Shown in pieces: positions 27,656-35,706 of a DNA stretch of 64,000 bases. Source of the DNA: CANJBX01 sp035556735 (GTDB lineage: Bacteria; Pseudomonadota; Alphaproteobacteria; Rhizobiales; Xanthobacteraceae); contig DATMFF010000009.1 of the NCBI GenBank assembly GCA_035556735.1, forward strand, positions 66,147 through 130,146, written 5' to 3'. How positions within the stretch are numbered: position 1 is the stretch's first letter; the number at the start of each line of letters is the position of its first letter. The translations under genes and the position numbers were made by a program. The notes beneath the pieces are model-generated. The model did not search any database. It had not been told where the DNA came from and saw only the letters and a program-made list of their open reading frames with translations.

Positions 27656-28606
27656 ATGGAAAAGCTGCTGATGCTGCGGCCGCGGCCGCAGCCGGTGTGG
27701 GTGCGCTACGCCGTCGCCACCGTCATTATTGTCATATTCTTTCTCGTGGAAGCTGCGGTGTCGGCCTACTCGGGCTTCACCGCGATGTTCATCCTGCTGC
27801 CGGCGGTGTTCCTGGTGGGGATCCTGTTCGACCGCGGCACCGGCGTCTATGCGGCCTTCCTCGCGACGGCGCTGCTCGCCTGGTTCTTTCTGCCCGACAT
27901 CCTCAGTCCGGATCCGCGCACGGTCCCGCTCGTCCTGTTCTTTCTCACCGGCCTTGCGACGGCGCTTGTGAGCGAGTCCTTGCGCAAGTTCCTGGAGCGG
28001 CTTGTGGCTGCCGAGCGCGGGAAAGACCTGCTGCTGCGCGAGATGGCGCATCGCACCAAGAACAATCTCGCCACCGTCTGCTCGTTGCTGCGCATCCAGG
28101 CGCGGGCGGCGGCCAACGAACCCGTGCGCGAATCCCTCACGCGCGCCGCGACGCGCGTCGAGGTGATGGCGGACGTGCACGAATTCCTCAGGGAATCCGC
28201 GCATGGACGTGACGTCGACATGCGGGCCTACTTGCAGGAGCTCTGCCAGAAGCTCGCCGGCGCGCTGCGCGGGGTGCGGCCGGTCACGATCGCGGTCGAC
28301 GTGCCGTACGTCCAACTGCCGGCGGAGACGGCGGTGCCGATCGGCATGGTCGTGAACGAACTCGTCACCAACAGCTTCAAGTATGCCTTCCCCGACGAGC
28401 GCTCCGGGACCATCGCGGTCAGCCTCAAGCAGGACGGCGACGCGCTGGAGGTGGTGGTGGAGGACGATGGTGTGGGGTGCGCCGACGACGCCATCGAGGG
28501 GCTCGGCTCGCGGCTGATGCGGCTGATGACGCAGCAGCTCCGTGGCACGTTGCAGCGCGAGCAGACGCCCTCCGGATGCCGGGTGAAGCTGTCGGTCAAG
28601 CCGTGA
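27656..28606 (+). CDS. Sensor histidine kinase with DUF4118-type membrane domain (HisKA_2)
   Basis: Inner-membrane sensor kinase (316 aa). Four closely packed helices (about 18-110) of the KdpD-like DUF4118 type lack a large periplasmic domain. They are followed by a HisKA_2 phospho-acceptor region (LLREMAHRTKNNLATVCSLL, with His in MAHRTKNN) and an ATPase domain with N-box VNELVTNSFKYAF and G-box DDGVGC. HisKA_2 kinases are common in alphaproteobacteria, where they often feed the general stress response through PhyR; no regulator gene is adjacent. The start ATG 27656 lies 71 bp after lon. The signal is unknown. Confidence 0.87.
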   Translation: MEKLLMLRPRPQPVWVRYAVATVIIVIFFLVEAAVSAYSGFTAMFILLPAVFLVGILFDRGTGVYAAFLATALLAWFFLPDILSPDPRTVPLVLFFLTGLATALVSESLRKFLERLVAAERGKDLLLREMAHRTKNNLATVCSLLRIQARAAANEPVRESLTRAATRVEVMADVHEFLRESAHGRDVDMRAYLQELCQKLAGALRGVRPVTIAVDVPYVQLPAETAVPIGMVVNELVTNSFKYAFPDERSGTIAVSLKQDGDALEVVVEDDGVGCADDAIEGLGSRLMRLMTQQLRGTLQREQTPSGCRVKLSVKP

Positions 28607-28619
28607 GCGGCGTCTCTTG

Positions 28620-29414
28620 CTAGCGTGCGGGGCGTGGCGCGATGGCGAAGTCGTGCGCCGCGGCCGGCTGCGGAGACGCGAACGTAAAGTGCCACCATTC
28701 GCGATGGTAGTTGTGGAAGCCGTGGCGCGCGAGCGTCGCCACCAGCAGCCTGCGCCTGCGTCGTTGCTCGGAGGTGATCGCCGGACTGTTGGTGTGGCTC
28801 CGTGCGTCGAAGCAGTCGTAGCCGGTGCCCATGTCCAGGCTCGTATCCGGCGCGCGCCGGTCGGCCGGCTCGATGCAGGAGCCATAATGCGCGCGCGGAT
28901 CGAACGCGGCCGTTTGGCGGGCCGGCCGTGCGACCAGCGTCAGGTCGACGGCGGTGCCGGTCGCGTGGCGCGAATGCGCGGCGATGTAGCCCGACAGCAG
29001 CGAGGCCTTGGCGAGCGCGGGATAGAACCGCTTGCCGTCGCTGCCGCCGTCGAGCGCCCATCGCACCATCGCGCGGGTCGCGCGCGCGGGGCGGTAGCAG
29101 TCGTACACCTTGAGCCCGAGACCGGCGCCGGCGAGCTCCGCCTGCGCGCGCGCGAGCGCGGCCGCCGCGCCGCTCGTGAGGATGCATTCGCCGGCGTCGT
29201 AACCGGGCAGGGGTCGGCCGGTGAAATTGTCGCGTCCGGCATAGCGCATGTCCTGCGCGATCGAGGCATCGACGTCGCGCAGGTAGGCGAAGCCGGGCGG
29301 CAGCGCCGGCTGTGCCGGTGCGATTGCGGGGAGCAGGGTCAGGACGAGGATGCCAATCGCGCCGGCGCCCGCGCGTCGCAGGCGGGGATGCGGGCCCGCC
29401 GGACGGCCGGTCAT
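28620..29414 (-). CDS. D-alanyl-D-alanine dipeptidase, VanX/DdpX type
   Basis: Exported zinc peptidase (264 aa) that splits D-Ala-D-Ala and probably recycles cell-wall peptides. A hydrophobic N-terminal segment (about 14-34) is followed by the M15D fold. The zinc site is visible as H150 and D157 in SRHATGTAVDLTL, with catalytic E239 and ligand H242 in EWWHF. VanX-specific YDCYRP lies near 104-109. The start ATG 29414 overlaps the stop of the upstream amidase gene by 4 bp (ATGA), so the two wall enzymes form an operon. A glycopeptide-resistance role is unlikely because vanA/vanH-type genes are absent. Confidence 0.9.
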   Translation of the reverse strand: MTGRPAGPHPRLRRAGAGAIGILVLTLLPAIAPAQPALPPGFAYLRDVDASIAQDMRYAGRDNFTGRPLPGYDAGECILTSGAAAALARAQAELAGAGLGLKVYDCYRPARATRAMVRWALDGGSDGKRFYPALAKASLLSGYIAAHSRHATGTAVDLTLVARPARQTAAFDPRAHYGSCIEPADRRAPDTSLDMGTGYDCFDARSHTNSPAITSEQRRRRRLLVATLARHGFHNYHREWWHFTFASPQPAAAHDFAIAPRPAR

Positions 29415-30316
29415 TGCCGCTTGGTGCCGTTCGCCTGCAGCGCGATCGATTTGGGACGGATGACCGGGGGCTTGAGCGCCGGGCGGGCGCGCGAGCTGCT
29501 CGCCACGAGCGGCGCCTGCGGCGTGGTGCGCGCGATGCAGAAGGCGTCGACCGCCTGCGTCACCGCATCGCCGATGGCCGCCTGGCGCTTCTCCGACAGG
29601 AGGTCGAGCTCCTCGTCGCGGTTGACGATCGAGCCTGCCTCGAACAGCACCGCCGGCATATGCGTGTTCTTGAGCACGATGAGCTGGTCGTAGCGGTAGA
29701 CGCCGGCCACCGCATCGACGAGCTCGCGGCGCCGGTTGCCCATGAACTTCTCGGTATAGTGCGGCGTATATGTCATGCCCTGCGCGGCCAGCGCGCGCCC
29801 GAGCAGGCTGCCGAACAGGAGGCTGCCCTTCCGGTCGGCGTTGTTGTTCGAGATGAAGAGGGAATGGCCGCGGAAGCGGTCGCTGAACTCGAACGTCTTT
29901 CCGGCGAATTGCCACGTCTGCTTGAAGCGCTCGGGCACGGAGTCGTGGTGGATCGACAGCAGCAGGTCGCCGGCCAGTTTGTTGGCCTGTGCGACGCGCC
30001 GGAACAGGGACGGCCGTGCCTGTCCCTGGGTGACCAGCACCGACGTCTTCGAGAATCCGGCCTTGCGCTGGTGCTGCTCGATCTGCCGCGTCAGCACGAA
30101 GTTGAAGCCGTATTCAGATGCCCCGCGTGCGCTGATCGCGCCGGGCGACTCGCTGGTGTGGCCGATATCGAGCACGACCTTGAACTGGTCGCGCGGGCAG
30201 GCCGGAGCCTTGGCGGCGGGAGCGGCATCCTGGGCCGCCGCGGGGACCGCGCCGACGAGAGGTGCGAGCATCAAAAGGGCGAAACAACGGGCAAGGGAGC
30301 GTCGGGGTTGGAGCAT
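29411..30316 (-). CDS. N-acetylmuramoyl-L-alanine amidase (Amidase_3)
   Basis: Exported zinc amidase (301 aa) that cleaves the stem peptide from muramic acid. A signal peptide (about 1-28, ending AAAQ) is followed by the AmiC-like catalytic domain: H53 in VLDIGHTSES, E68 in GASEYGFN, the second His in LLLSIHHDS, and the catalytic Glu in VLFEAGSI. No AMIN or LysM domain is present, so it is a minimal enzyme. ATG 30316 after GAGG is preferred; TTG 30343 is the alternative. It is co-transcribed with the D,D-dipeptidase, suggesting shared work on peptidoglycan turnover. Confidence 0.88.
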   Translation of the reverse strand: MLQPRRSLARCFALLMLAPLVGAVPAAAQDAAPAAKAPACPRDQFKVVLDIGHTSESPGAISARGASEYGFNFVLTRQIEQHQRKAGFSKTSVLVTQGQARPSLFRRVAQANKLAGDLLLSIHHDSVPERFKQTWQFAGKTFEFSDRFRGHSLFISNNNADRKGSLLFGSLLGRALAAQGMTYTPHYTEKFMGNRRRELVDAVAGVYRYDQLIVLKNTHMPAVLFEAGSIVNRDEELDLLSEKRQAAIGDAVTQAVDAFCIARTTPQAPLVASSSRARPALKPPVIRPKSIALQANGTKRQ

Positions 30317-30595
30317 GGGCCTCGATCGCAGGTGGTTCAGCAAATCGTACTACACTTTTAGCGCGCTTTAGCCGGTACGGCCACACTCTTGTCGTGCAAG
30401 CGGTGTCGGCTGCATACCCGACTCGGGCGGGCGAAGAGGCGCGCCAGCCGTCCTTGGCGGCCTGTGAGGAAGAGAATACAAGCTTTGGGCGCGCCAAACG
30501 CGAGCTTCGCCGGCGTGCTTCGCGCAAAGCCGCCTCAAAGCCGGGCGAATCCCACGAGAGACTGGCCATCGGCGGGCGCGAGGAGAACAGCGACT

Positions 30596-31630
30596 ATGGT
30601 TATCGGCAGGTTGATCGCGGTGGTGCTGGGGTGCGCCACGATGGCTGCCGCCGCGCAGGCGCAGGACTTCCAGGTGGTCAATACCGCGTCCCTGGCCGCC
30701 GTGCCCGTCGACGAGATCAAGCCGCGCACCGTGATCTTCAACGACCATCGCCACGACGCGCTGTTCGAGCGCGGCAGCGGGTTCATCAAGTTCGAGGACT
30801 GGGCGCGCGAGGTGCCGGTGCAGAAACAGTTCCTCGGCCTGTATCCCGCCTACACCGAGGCGGTCACGACCAAGGCCGTCGACGGCACGCTCAAGACCTA
30901 CAAGGACCGCCTGCACATGTACATCGCCGAGGCGCGCTTCCTGCTCTCGAAGCCGCCGGCCTCGCTCAACCTCGCCCGCTACGCCACGCTGCCGTTCATC
31001 GAATCGATCGATCCGTCGATCAAGCACCGGCTGATCGCCGCGTCCGAGGCCACGCTGCTCAAGGACGAGCGCAACGCCGCCAACCGCAATCCCGAGCGCG
31101 AATGGTGCCAGGGCACATCGGTGGCGATCTGCATCCGCTCGCGCTACCAGCTCGAGGGCAAGATCCCGATGGGCATCGCACTCGCCAACAAGCTGCGCGA
31201 GGGCGAGCGCCGCCTGCAGCCCTATGTCGAGTTCGAGAGCGAGGTGCGCCTGCTCGCGCCGGCGGAGATCGACGAGTCCGGGCTGATGGCGCTCACCGGC
31301 ATCAGCACGCCGGTGGCGGCCGTGCTCGAGCAGAACATCTTCGCGGTCAACCAGATCATCCGCTTCGGCAAGTTCCTGGCGGTGGTGCAGCCGCGCCCGG
31401 GCCACAGCGGCCAGACCGTGACGACGGTGATGATCGCGCTGGCGGTGGCCTCGACCACGCTGGAGATGAAGAAGAACTACGAGGACGTGCCGGTGCTGCG
31501 CAACATGGTCCCCTCGCAGGTGCTGCTGGGCAACAGCTCGTTCAACACCGGCAAATCCATGAGCGCCGGCCTGCCGGTCTATGCGCGCAACCGGATCAAG
31601 GCCATCGCCGAGAACCTCGAGCGCAACTGA
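30596..31630 (+). CDS. Exported conserved-looking protein of unknown function
   Basis: A 344-aa protein, not recognised. A signal peptide (about 1-22, MVIGRLIAVVLG to AQA) is followed by a mixed alpha/beta sequence with EIKPRTVIFNDHRHDALFERG, a helical middle, two cysteines close together (EWCQGTSVAICIRSRYQLEGK, probably a disulfide in the periplasm) and a hydrophobic stretch (TTVMIALAVAST). ATG 30596 follows AGGAGAACAG. It is 124 bp upstream of the UGSC-type gene in the same direction and may share its transcript. I can assign no enzymatic motif. The absence of membrane anchors beyond the signal suggests a periplasmic location. Confidence 0.75.
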   Translation: MVIGRLIAVVLGCATMAAAAQAQDFQVVNTASLAAVPVDEIKPRTVIFNDHRHDALFERGSGFIKFEDWAREVPVQKQFLGLYPAYTEAVTTKAVDGTLKTYKDRLHMYIAEARFLLSKPPASLNLARYATLPFIESIDPSIKHRLIAASEATLLKDERNAANRNPEREWCQGTSVAICIRSRYQLEGKIPMGIALANKLREGERRLQPYVEFESEVRLLAPAEIDESGLMALTGISTPVAAVLEQNIFAVNQIIRFGKFLAVVQPRPGHSGQTVTTVMIALAVASTTLEMKKNYEDVPVLRNMVPSQVLLGNSSFNTGKSMSAGLPVYARNRIKAIAENLERN

Positions 31631-31754
31631 CCTCCGCATCCCGCCGTCCCCGGCGGGCGGCCATGCGCTCCGCCCGCATTGAGGGCATGCGCCGGCGGCG
31701 CTATAAATCACTATATTAGTGTCCGTTCCCGCCGCCGCAGCAGAAGGTCAGGCC

Positions 31755-33410
31755 ATGCTCGACACCGTCAGCAAGGTGCAGTCGAAGATCACGGTTCTCA
31801 ATCCGGTCGGCTACCCGCCCAAGATCGCGAAAAAGTCGGCCGCCAACCGTCTGGGCACCCTCGACGGCAAGACGATCTATCTCATCGACTGCCGCTTCGA
31901 CGACTCGATCGAGCTGCTCAAGCAGGTGCAGGAGTGGTTCGCCGAGCGCATGCCGAGCGTGAAAACCAGGCTCGTCTCGCTGAGCAACTACTACGGCAAG
32001 GACGATCCCAAGCTGTGGGAGGAGATCAAGGCGAACGGCGACGCCGCCATTCTCGGCGTCGGCCATTGCAGCACCTGCGCGCCGGCGGTCGCCACCCACG
32101 CGATCACCGTGGAGACGCGCTACGGCGTGCCTGCGGTTGCGTTCCACACCCACATCTTCGACCGCGTGGTGCGCGCGACCTCGCGCGTGCAGGGCCTCGC
32201 CAACGCGATCAGCGTGTTCGTGCCGCAGCCGGTGATGGGCAAGTCCGCGGACGAGCTGCGCGCCTACATCGAGGGCAAGGATCCGATCACCGGCAAGCCC
32301 GTCATGCAGGAGGTGATCGAGGGCCTGACCAAGCCGCCGGCCGACGCCGCGCCCGAGATCGACCGCTCGACACCGCGTTTCGTGGAGCCCGACACCGAGG
32401 AGAACCTCCACCGGCTGTTCCTGGAGAACCGCTGGACCGACAACCTGCCGATCGTGCTGCCGACCGAGGAGCGCGTCGCCGCGATGCTCAAGGGCACGAG
32501 CCACGCACCCGACAAGATCGTCGGCCGCATGCAGGCCACCGCCAATCGCGGGCAGTGGACGCTGACCGTGGAGAAGGTCGCGGTCAACGCGGTCATGGCC
32601 GGCGCGCGTCCCGAATATCTGCCGGTGATCCTCGCGCTTGCGTCCTCGGAACTGTCCGCGCGCTCGTCGACCTCGAGCTCGGCGTCCTCCATGGCCATCG
32701 TGAACGGGCCGATCCGCACGCAGATCGGCATGAACTGCGGCATCGGCGCGATGGGCCCCTACAACCACGCCAACGCCACCATCGGCCGTGCCTTCGGCCT
32801 CCTGTCGCAGAACGGGCAGGGCGGCTCGGTGCCCGGCGAGACCTACATGGGCTCGCTCGGCAACGGCTACAGCTACAACAATCTCACCTTCGCCGAGAAC
32901 GAGGAGCGCAGCCCGTGGGAGCCGCTGCACGTGCAGAAGGGCTACAAGCCGACGGACTCGACCGTGAGCCTGTTCTGGGGCTGCCGCTCGACCACGTTCA
33001 ACCTCGGCCTGCGCGAAAAGTACTGGCGCGAGCACGTGCGCGACATGCTCGTCGGCACCGACGCGCAGGCGCGACCCTGCCTGCTGCTCGACCCGATCAC
33101 CGCGCGCCAGTTCATCGACCGCGGCGGCTTCGACACCAAGCAGAAGCTGATCCGCTGGCTGCACGAGACGGCGGAGCTGCCGGCCGGGCGCTACTGGGAC
33201 CTGCAGCTCATCCAGAACTACGTCTATCCGCGCGCCACCTACGGCGAGGAGCCGTTCGCAAGCAACCTCAAGGCCGCGCCCGACCAGCTCATCCGCATCT
33301 TCCCGGAGGAGGACATCAACGTGGTCGTGGTCGGCGGCGAGGCCAACGGCTACTGGCAGATCATGGGCGCGACCTACCGCAAGACGGTGTCCGTCGACGA
33401 GTGGCGGTGA
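31755..33410 (+). CDS. UGSC-type protein, cysteine form (CSTC motif)
   Basis: A 551-aa cytoplasmic protein. The N-terminal domain (about 30-150) resembles the UGSC (seleno)protein family: TLDGKTIYLIDCRFDDS with C46, then ILGVGHCSTCAP with redox pair C105/C108, then GVPAVAFHTHIF. The C-terminal domain of about 400 aa is strongly conserved with the paralogue at 37338-35707, for example the segments LPTEERVAAMLKGTS, AMGPYNHANATIGRA and GQGGSVPGE. ATG 31755 follows AAGGTCAGG; a GTG at 31719 is less likely. The CxxC-type site suggests thiol redox chemistry, but the reaction is unknown. This copy has Cys exactly where the paralogue has UGA. Confidence 0.85.
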   Translation: MLDTVSKVQSKITVLNPVGYPPKIAKKSAANRLGTLDGKTIYLIDCRFDDSIELLKQVQEWFAERMPSVKTRLVSLSNYYGKDDPKLWEEIKANGDAAILGVGHCSTCAPAVATHAITVETRYGVPAVAFHTHIFDRVVRATSRVQGLANAISVFVPQPVMGKSADELRAYIEGKDPITGKPVMQEVIEGLTKPPADAAPEIDRSTPRFVEPDTEENLHRLFLENRWTDNLPIVLPTEERVAAMLKGTSHAPDKIVGRMQATANRGQWTLTVEKVAVNAVMAGARPEYLPVILALASSELSARSSTSSSASSMAIVNGPIRTQIGMNCGIGAMGPYNHANATIGRAFGLLSQNGQGGSVPGETYMGSLGNGYSYNNLTFAENEERSPWEPLHVQKGYKPTDSTVSLFWGCRSTTFNLGLREKYWREHVRDMLVGTDAQARPCLLLDPITARQFIDRGGFDTKQKLIRWLHETAELPAGRYWDLQLIQNYVYPRATYGEEPFASNLKAAPDQLIRIFPEEDINVVVVGGEANGYWQIMGATYRKTVSVDEWR

Positions 33411-33469
33411 GATAGCCTCTCCGAAGGAGGGCGGTCGCTCATCGCGGTTTGCCGCCGGTGTTTTGACCC

Positions 33470-33691
33470 CCCCTCACCCGGCATGCTGCGCATGCCGACC
33501 TCTCCCCGATGGGGAGAGATGGGGGCCGTGCCGCGTGGCGGGCTTCGCCCTCCAAGGCAAGTGCTGCCGCGATCTCATCCATCAATGGCATGTACGGCTT
33601 GGCCGCTTGCTCACCTCTCCCCAAGGGGGAGAGTGCCTGCCCTCGGGCTCCGACCCGAGGGTCGCCGCGCGCAGCGCGGCGGGTGAGGGGG
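33470..33691. repeat. Intergenic mosaic repeat, copy 1
   Basis: The module is bounded by CCCTCACCC on the left and GGGTGAGGGG on the right. Inside are the palindromic GGCATGCTGCGCATGCC, two hairpins of type CTCTCCCC-n3-4-GGGGAGAG, CCCTCGGGC/GACCCGAGGG and GCCGCGCGCAGCGCGGC. The centre is unique DNA. Related modules are at 35391 and 47208. It fills the gap between the convergent UGSC-Cys and GMC genes and could terminate both. Confidence 0.7.
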
Positions 33692-33713
33692 TGCGGAACT
33701 CTCCGTCAACCGT

Positions 33714-35345
33714 CTATGCCCGCGCATCCTCGCGGATCATCGCCGCGCCCTTCTCGCCGATCATGATCGTCGGCGCGTTGGTGTTGCCGGTCGTCACCAT
33801 CGGCATGATCGAGGCGTCCACCACGCGCAGGCCCGTGACGCCGCGCACGCGCAGGCGCGGATCGACGACCGCGCCGTCGTCGACGCCCATGCGGCAGCTG
33901 CCGACCGGATGGAACACGCTGCCGACGGTCTTGCGCACGTAGTCGGCGACCTCCTCGTCGGACACGGCGTTGATGCCCGGCCTGATCTCGCCGCCGCTGT
34001 GCGCCTTCCACGCCGGCATGGCGAAGATCTTCCGCGCCATGCGGATGCCCGCGAGCATCGCCTCCATGTCGCGCGGCGCCGACAGGTAGTTCGCCCGGAT
34101 GGCGGGATGCGCGGCGGGATCGGGCGAACGTGCCAGCACGGTGCCGCGGCTCTCCGGCTGCGCGATGCAGACTGCGATGGTCGCGCCCGGCGCGCGCTCG
34201 AGCTCGTCGAAGCCGTGGCGCGTCGGGTCGCGGCTCATCGGCGCGAACGAAAGCTGCAGATCGGGGCTCTCCAGGCCCTCGCGCGATTTGACGAAGGCGA
34301 GCGCGGTGGTCACGCCGAAGGTGAGGGCCCCGCGCCCGGTGAGCACGTAGCGCGCCGCCTCGCGCGCGAGGCGCGGGCCATGCACGAGCTGGTTCACCGA
34401 GGTGAGGCCGCGCACGCGGTGCACCACCAGCGCGGAGAGATGGTCGATGAGATTGCGGCCGACCTCCGGCGCAGCCTGCACCAGCGCGATGCCGAGGGAG
34501 CGCAGGTGTTCGGGCTCGCCGATGCCCGAGAGTTGCAGCAGGTGCGGGCTGCCGACCGCGCCGGCCGCGACGATCACCTCGCGCGCGGCCCTCGCCACGA
34601 GCGTGCGTTCCCCGCGCCGCAGCAGCACCCCGGTGCAGCACTTGCCGTCGAACAGCAGCCGGCAGGCGAGCGCGCCGGTCTCGACGCGCAGGTTGGAGCG
34701 GCGCAGCGCCGGCCTGAGGAAGGCGCGCGCGGTCGACTCGCGGATGCGCCTGCGCCGGCTGTTTTGCGAATAGCCGACGCCCTCCTGGCGCGCGCCGTTG
34801 TAGTCGGACGTCGGCGGAATGCCGGCCTGCTGCGCGGCTTCGACGAAACGGTCGGTGACCGGCAGCACGGTGCGATAGGGCTCGACCGCCATTTCGCCCT
34901 CGCCGCCGCGATAATCGTCCGCGCCGCCGGCGAAGCTCTCGGATTTGCGGAAATAGGGCAGCACGTCGGCGTAGCTCCAGCCGCTGCAGCCAGCTTGCGC
35001 CCAGCGGTCGAAGTCGCGCGGGTTGCCGCGCACGTAGAGCATGCCGTTGATGGCGGATGTGCCGCCCAGCACCTTGCCGCGCGGCCAGTGGACGGCGCGC
35101 CCGGCGATGCCCGCGTCCGGCTCGGCGAAGAAGTTCCAGTTGAGCACCGGATGGCGGTGCAGCTTCATCATGCCGGCGGGAATGTGGATCAGCGGATTGC
35201 GGTCGCGCGGGCCCGCCTCGACGAGCAGCACCCGCGCGCCGTCCTCGCTCAGCCGGTTGGCGAGCACGCAGCCGGCGGAGCCCGCGCCAACGATCACGTA
35301 GTCGGCGGCGATGGTGTCGGACGCAGCAGCTTGCTCAATCGTCAT
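33714..35345 (-). CDS. GMC-family FAD oxidoreductase (choline dehydrogenase-like)
   Basis: Cytoplasmic flavoenzyme of 543 aa that oxidises an alcohol or aldehyde. The N-terminal Rossmann motif DYVIVGAGSAGCVLANRL binds FAD. GMC signature 1 (RGKVLGGTSAINGMLYVRG) and signature 2 (AAGAVGSPHLLQLSGIG) are present, and the C-terminal active-site region contains FHPVGSCRMG. The start ATG 35345 fits the family N-terminus; upstream codons come from a repeat module. It is downstream of the selenoprotein gene on the same strand, but a 361-bp gap with a repeat separates them, so co-transcription is uncertain. The substrate is not deducible. Confidence 0.9.
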   Translation of the reverse strand: MTIEQAAASDTIAADYVIVGAGSAGCVLANRLSEDGARVLLVEAGPRDRNPLIHIPAGMMKLHRHPVLNWNFFAEPDAGIAGRAVHWPRGKVLGGTSAINGMLYVRGNPRDFDRWAQAGCSGWSYADVLPYFRKSESFAGGADDYRGGEGEMAVEPYRTVLPVTDRFVEAAQQAGIPPTSDYNGARQEGVGYSQNSRRRRIRESTARAFLRPALRRSNLRVETGALACRLLFDGKCCTGVLLRRGERTLVARAAREVIVAAGAVGSPHLLQLSGIGEPEHLRSLGIALVQAAPEVGRNLIDHLSALVVHRVRGLTSVNQLVHGPRLAREAARYVLTGRGALTFGVTTALAFVKSREGLESPDLQLSFAPMSRDPTRHGFDELERAPGATIAVCIAQPESRGTVLARSPDPAAHPAIRANYLSAPRDMEAMLAGIRMARKIFAMPAWKAHSGGEIRPGINAVSDEEVADYVRKTVGSVFHPVGSCRMGVDDGAVVDPRLRVRGVTGLRVVDASIMPMVTTGNTNAPTIMIGEKGAAMIREDARA

Positions 35346-35390
35346 GGGCGCGGCCTGCCACGTATGATGTTTTCGACACGAGTTCTCTGG

Positions 35391-35625
35391 CCCCGTCACC
35401 CGGCATGCTGCGCATGCCCACCTCTCCCCATCGGGGAGAGGTGGGGCCGTGCCGTGGTGCACGACTGCGTCGACCACGATCGTCGCGGCAATTCCATAGC
35501 AGGCAATTCCATAGCAATTGTGCGCCCAGCTTCGCCACTTGCTCACCTCTCCCCAACGGGGAGAGAGCCCCGCCCTCGGGCTGCGACCCGAGGGTCGCCG
35601 CGCGCAGCGCGGCGGGTGAGGGGGG
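35391..35625. repeat. Intergenic mosaic repeat, copy 2
   Basis: Same terminal and hairpin modules as copy 1 in the same orientation: CACCCGGCATGCTGCGCATGCC at the left, CTCTCCCC hairpins, CCCTCGGGCT/GACCCGAGGG, GCCGCGCGCAGCGCGGC and GGTGAGGGG at the right. The central ~90 bp (including a doubled AATTCCATAGCA) are unrelated to copy 1. It lies between the selenoprotein and GMC genes and accounts for most of that 361-bp gap. Confidence 0.7.
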
Positions 35626-35706
35626 CGCAGAACGCTCGGTCAGGCCATCTCGCCGATATTTGCGACCACAGACGGGGACGAGCCGCGAGGCCGCGATGGC
35701 CGCGCC

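Noticed and set aside
28620..29414. Vancomycin-resistance operon suggested by the VanX-type gene
   Set aside because: There are no VanA ligase, VanH dehydrogenase or VanRS genes. The partner is a cell-wall amidase, so peptidoglycan turnover is the simpler reading.
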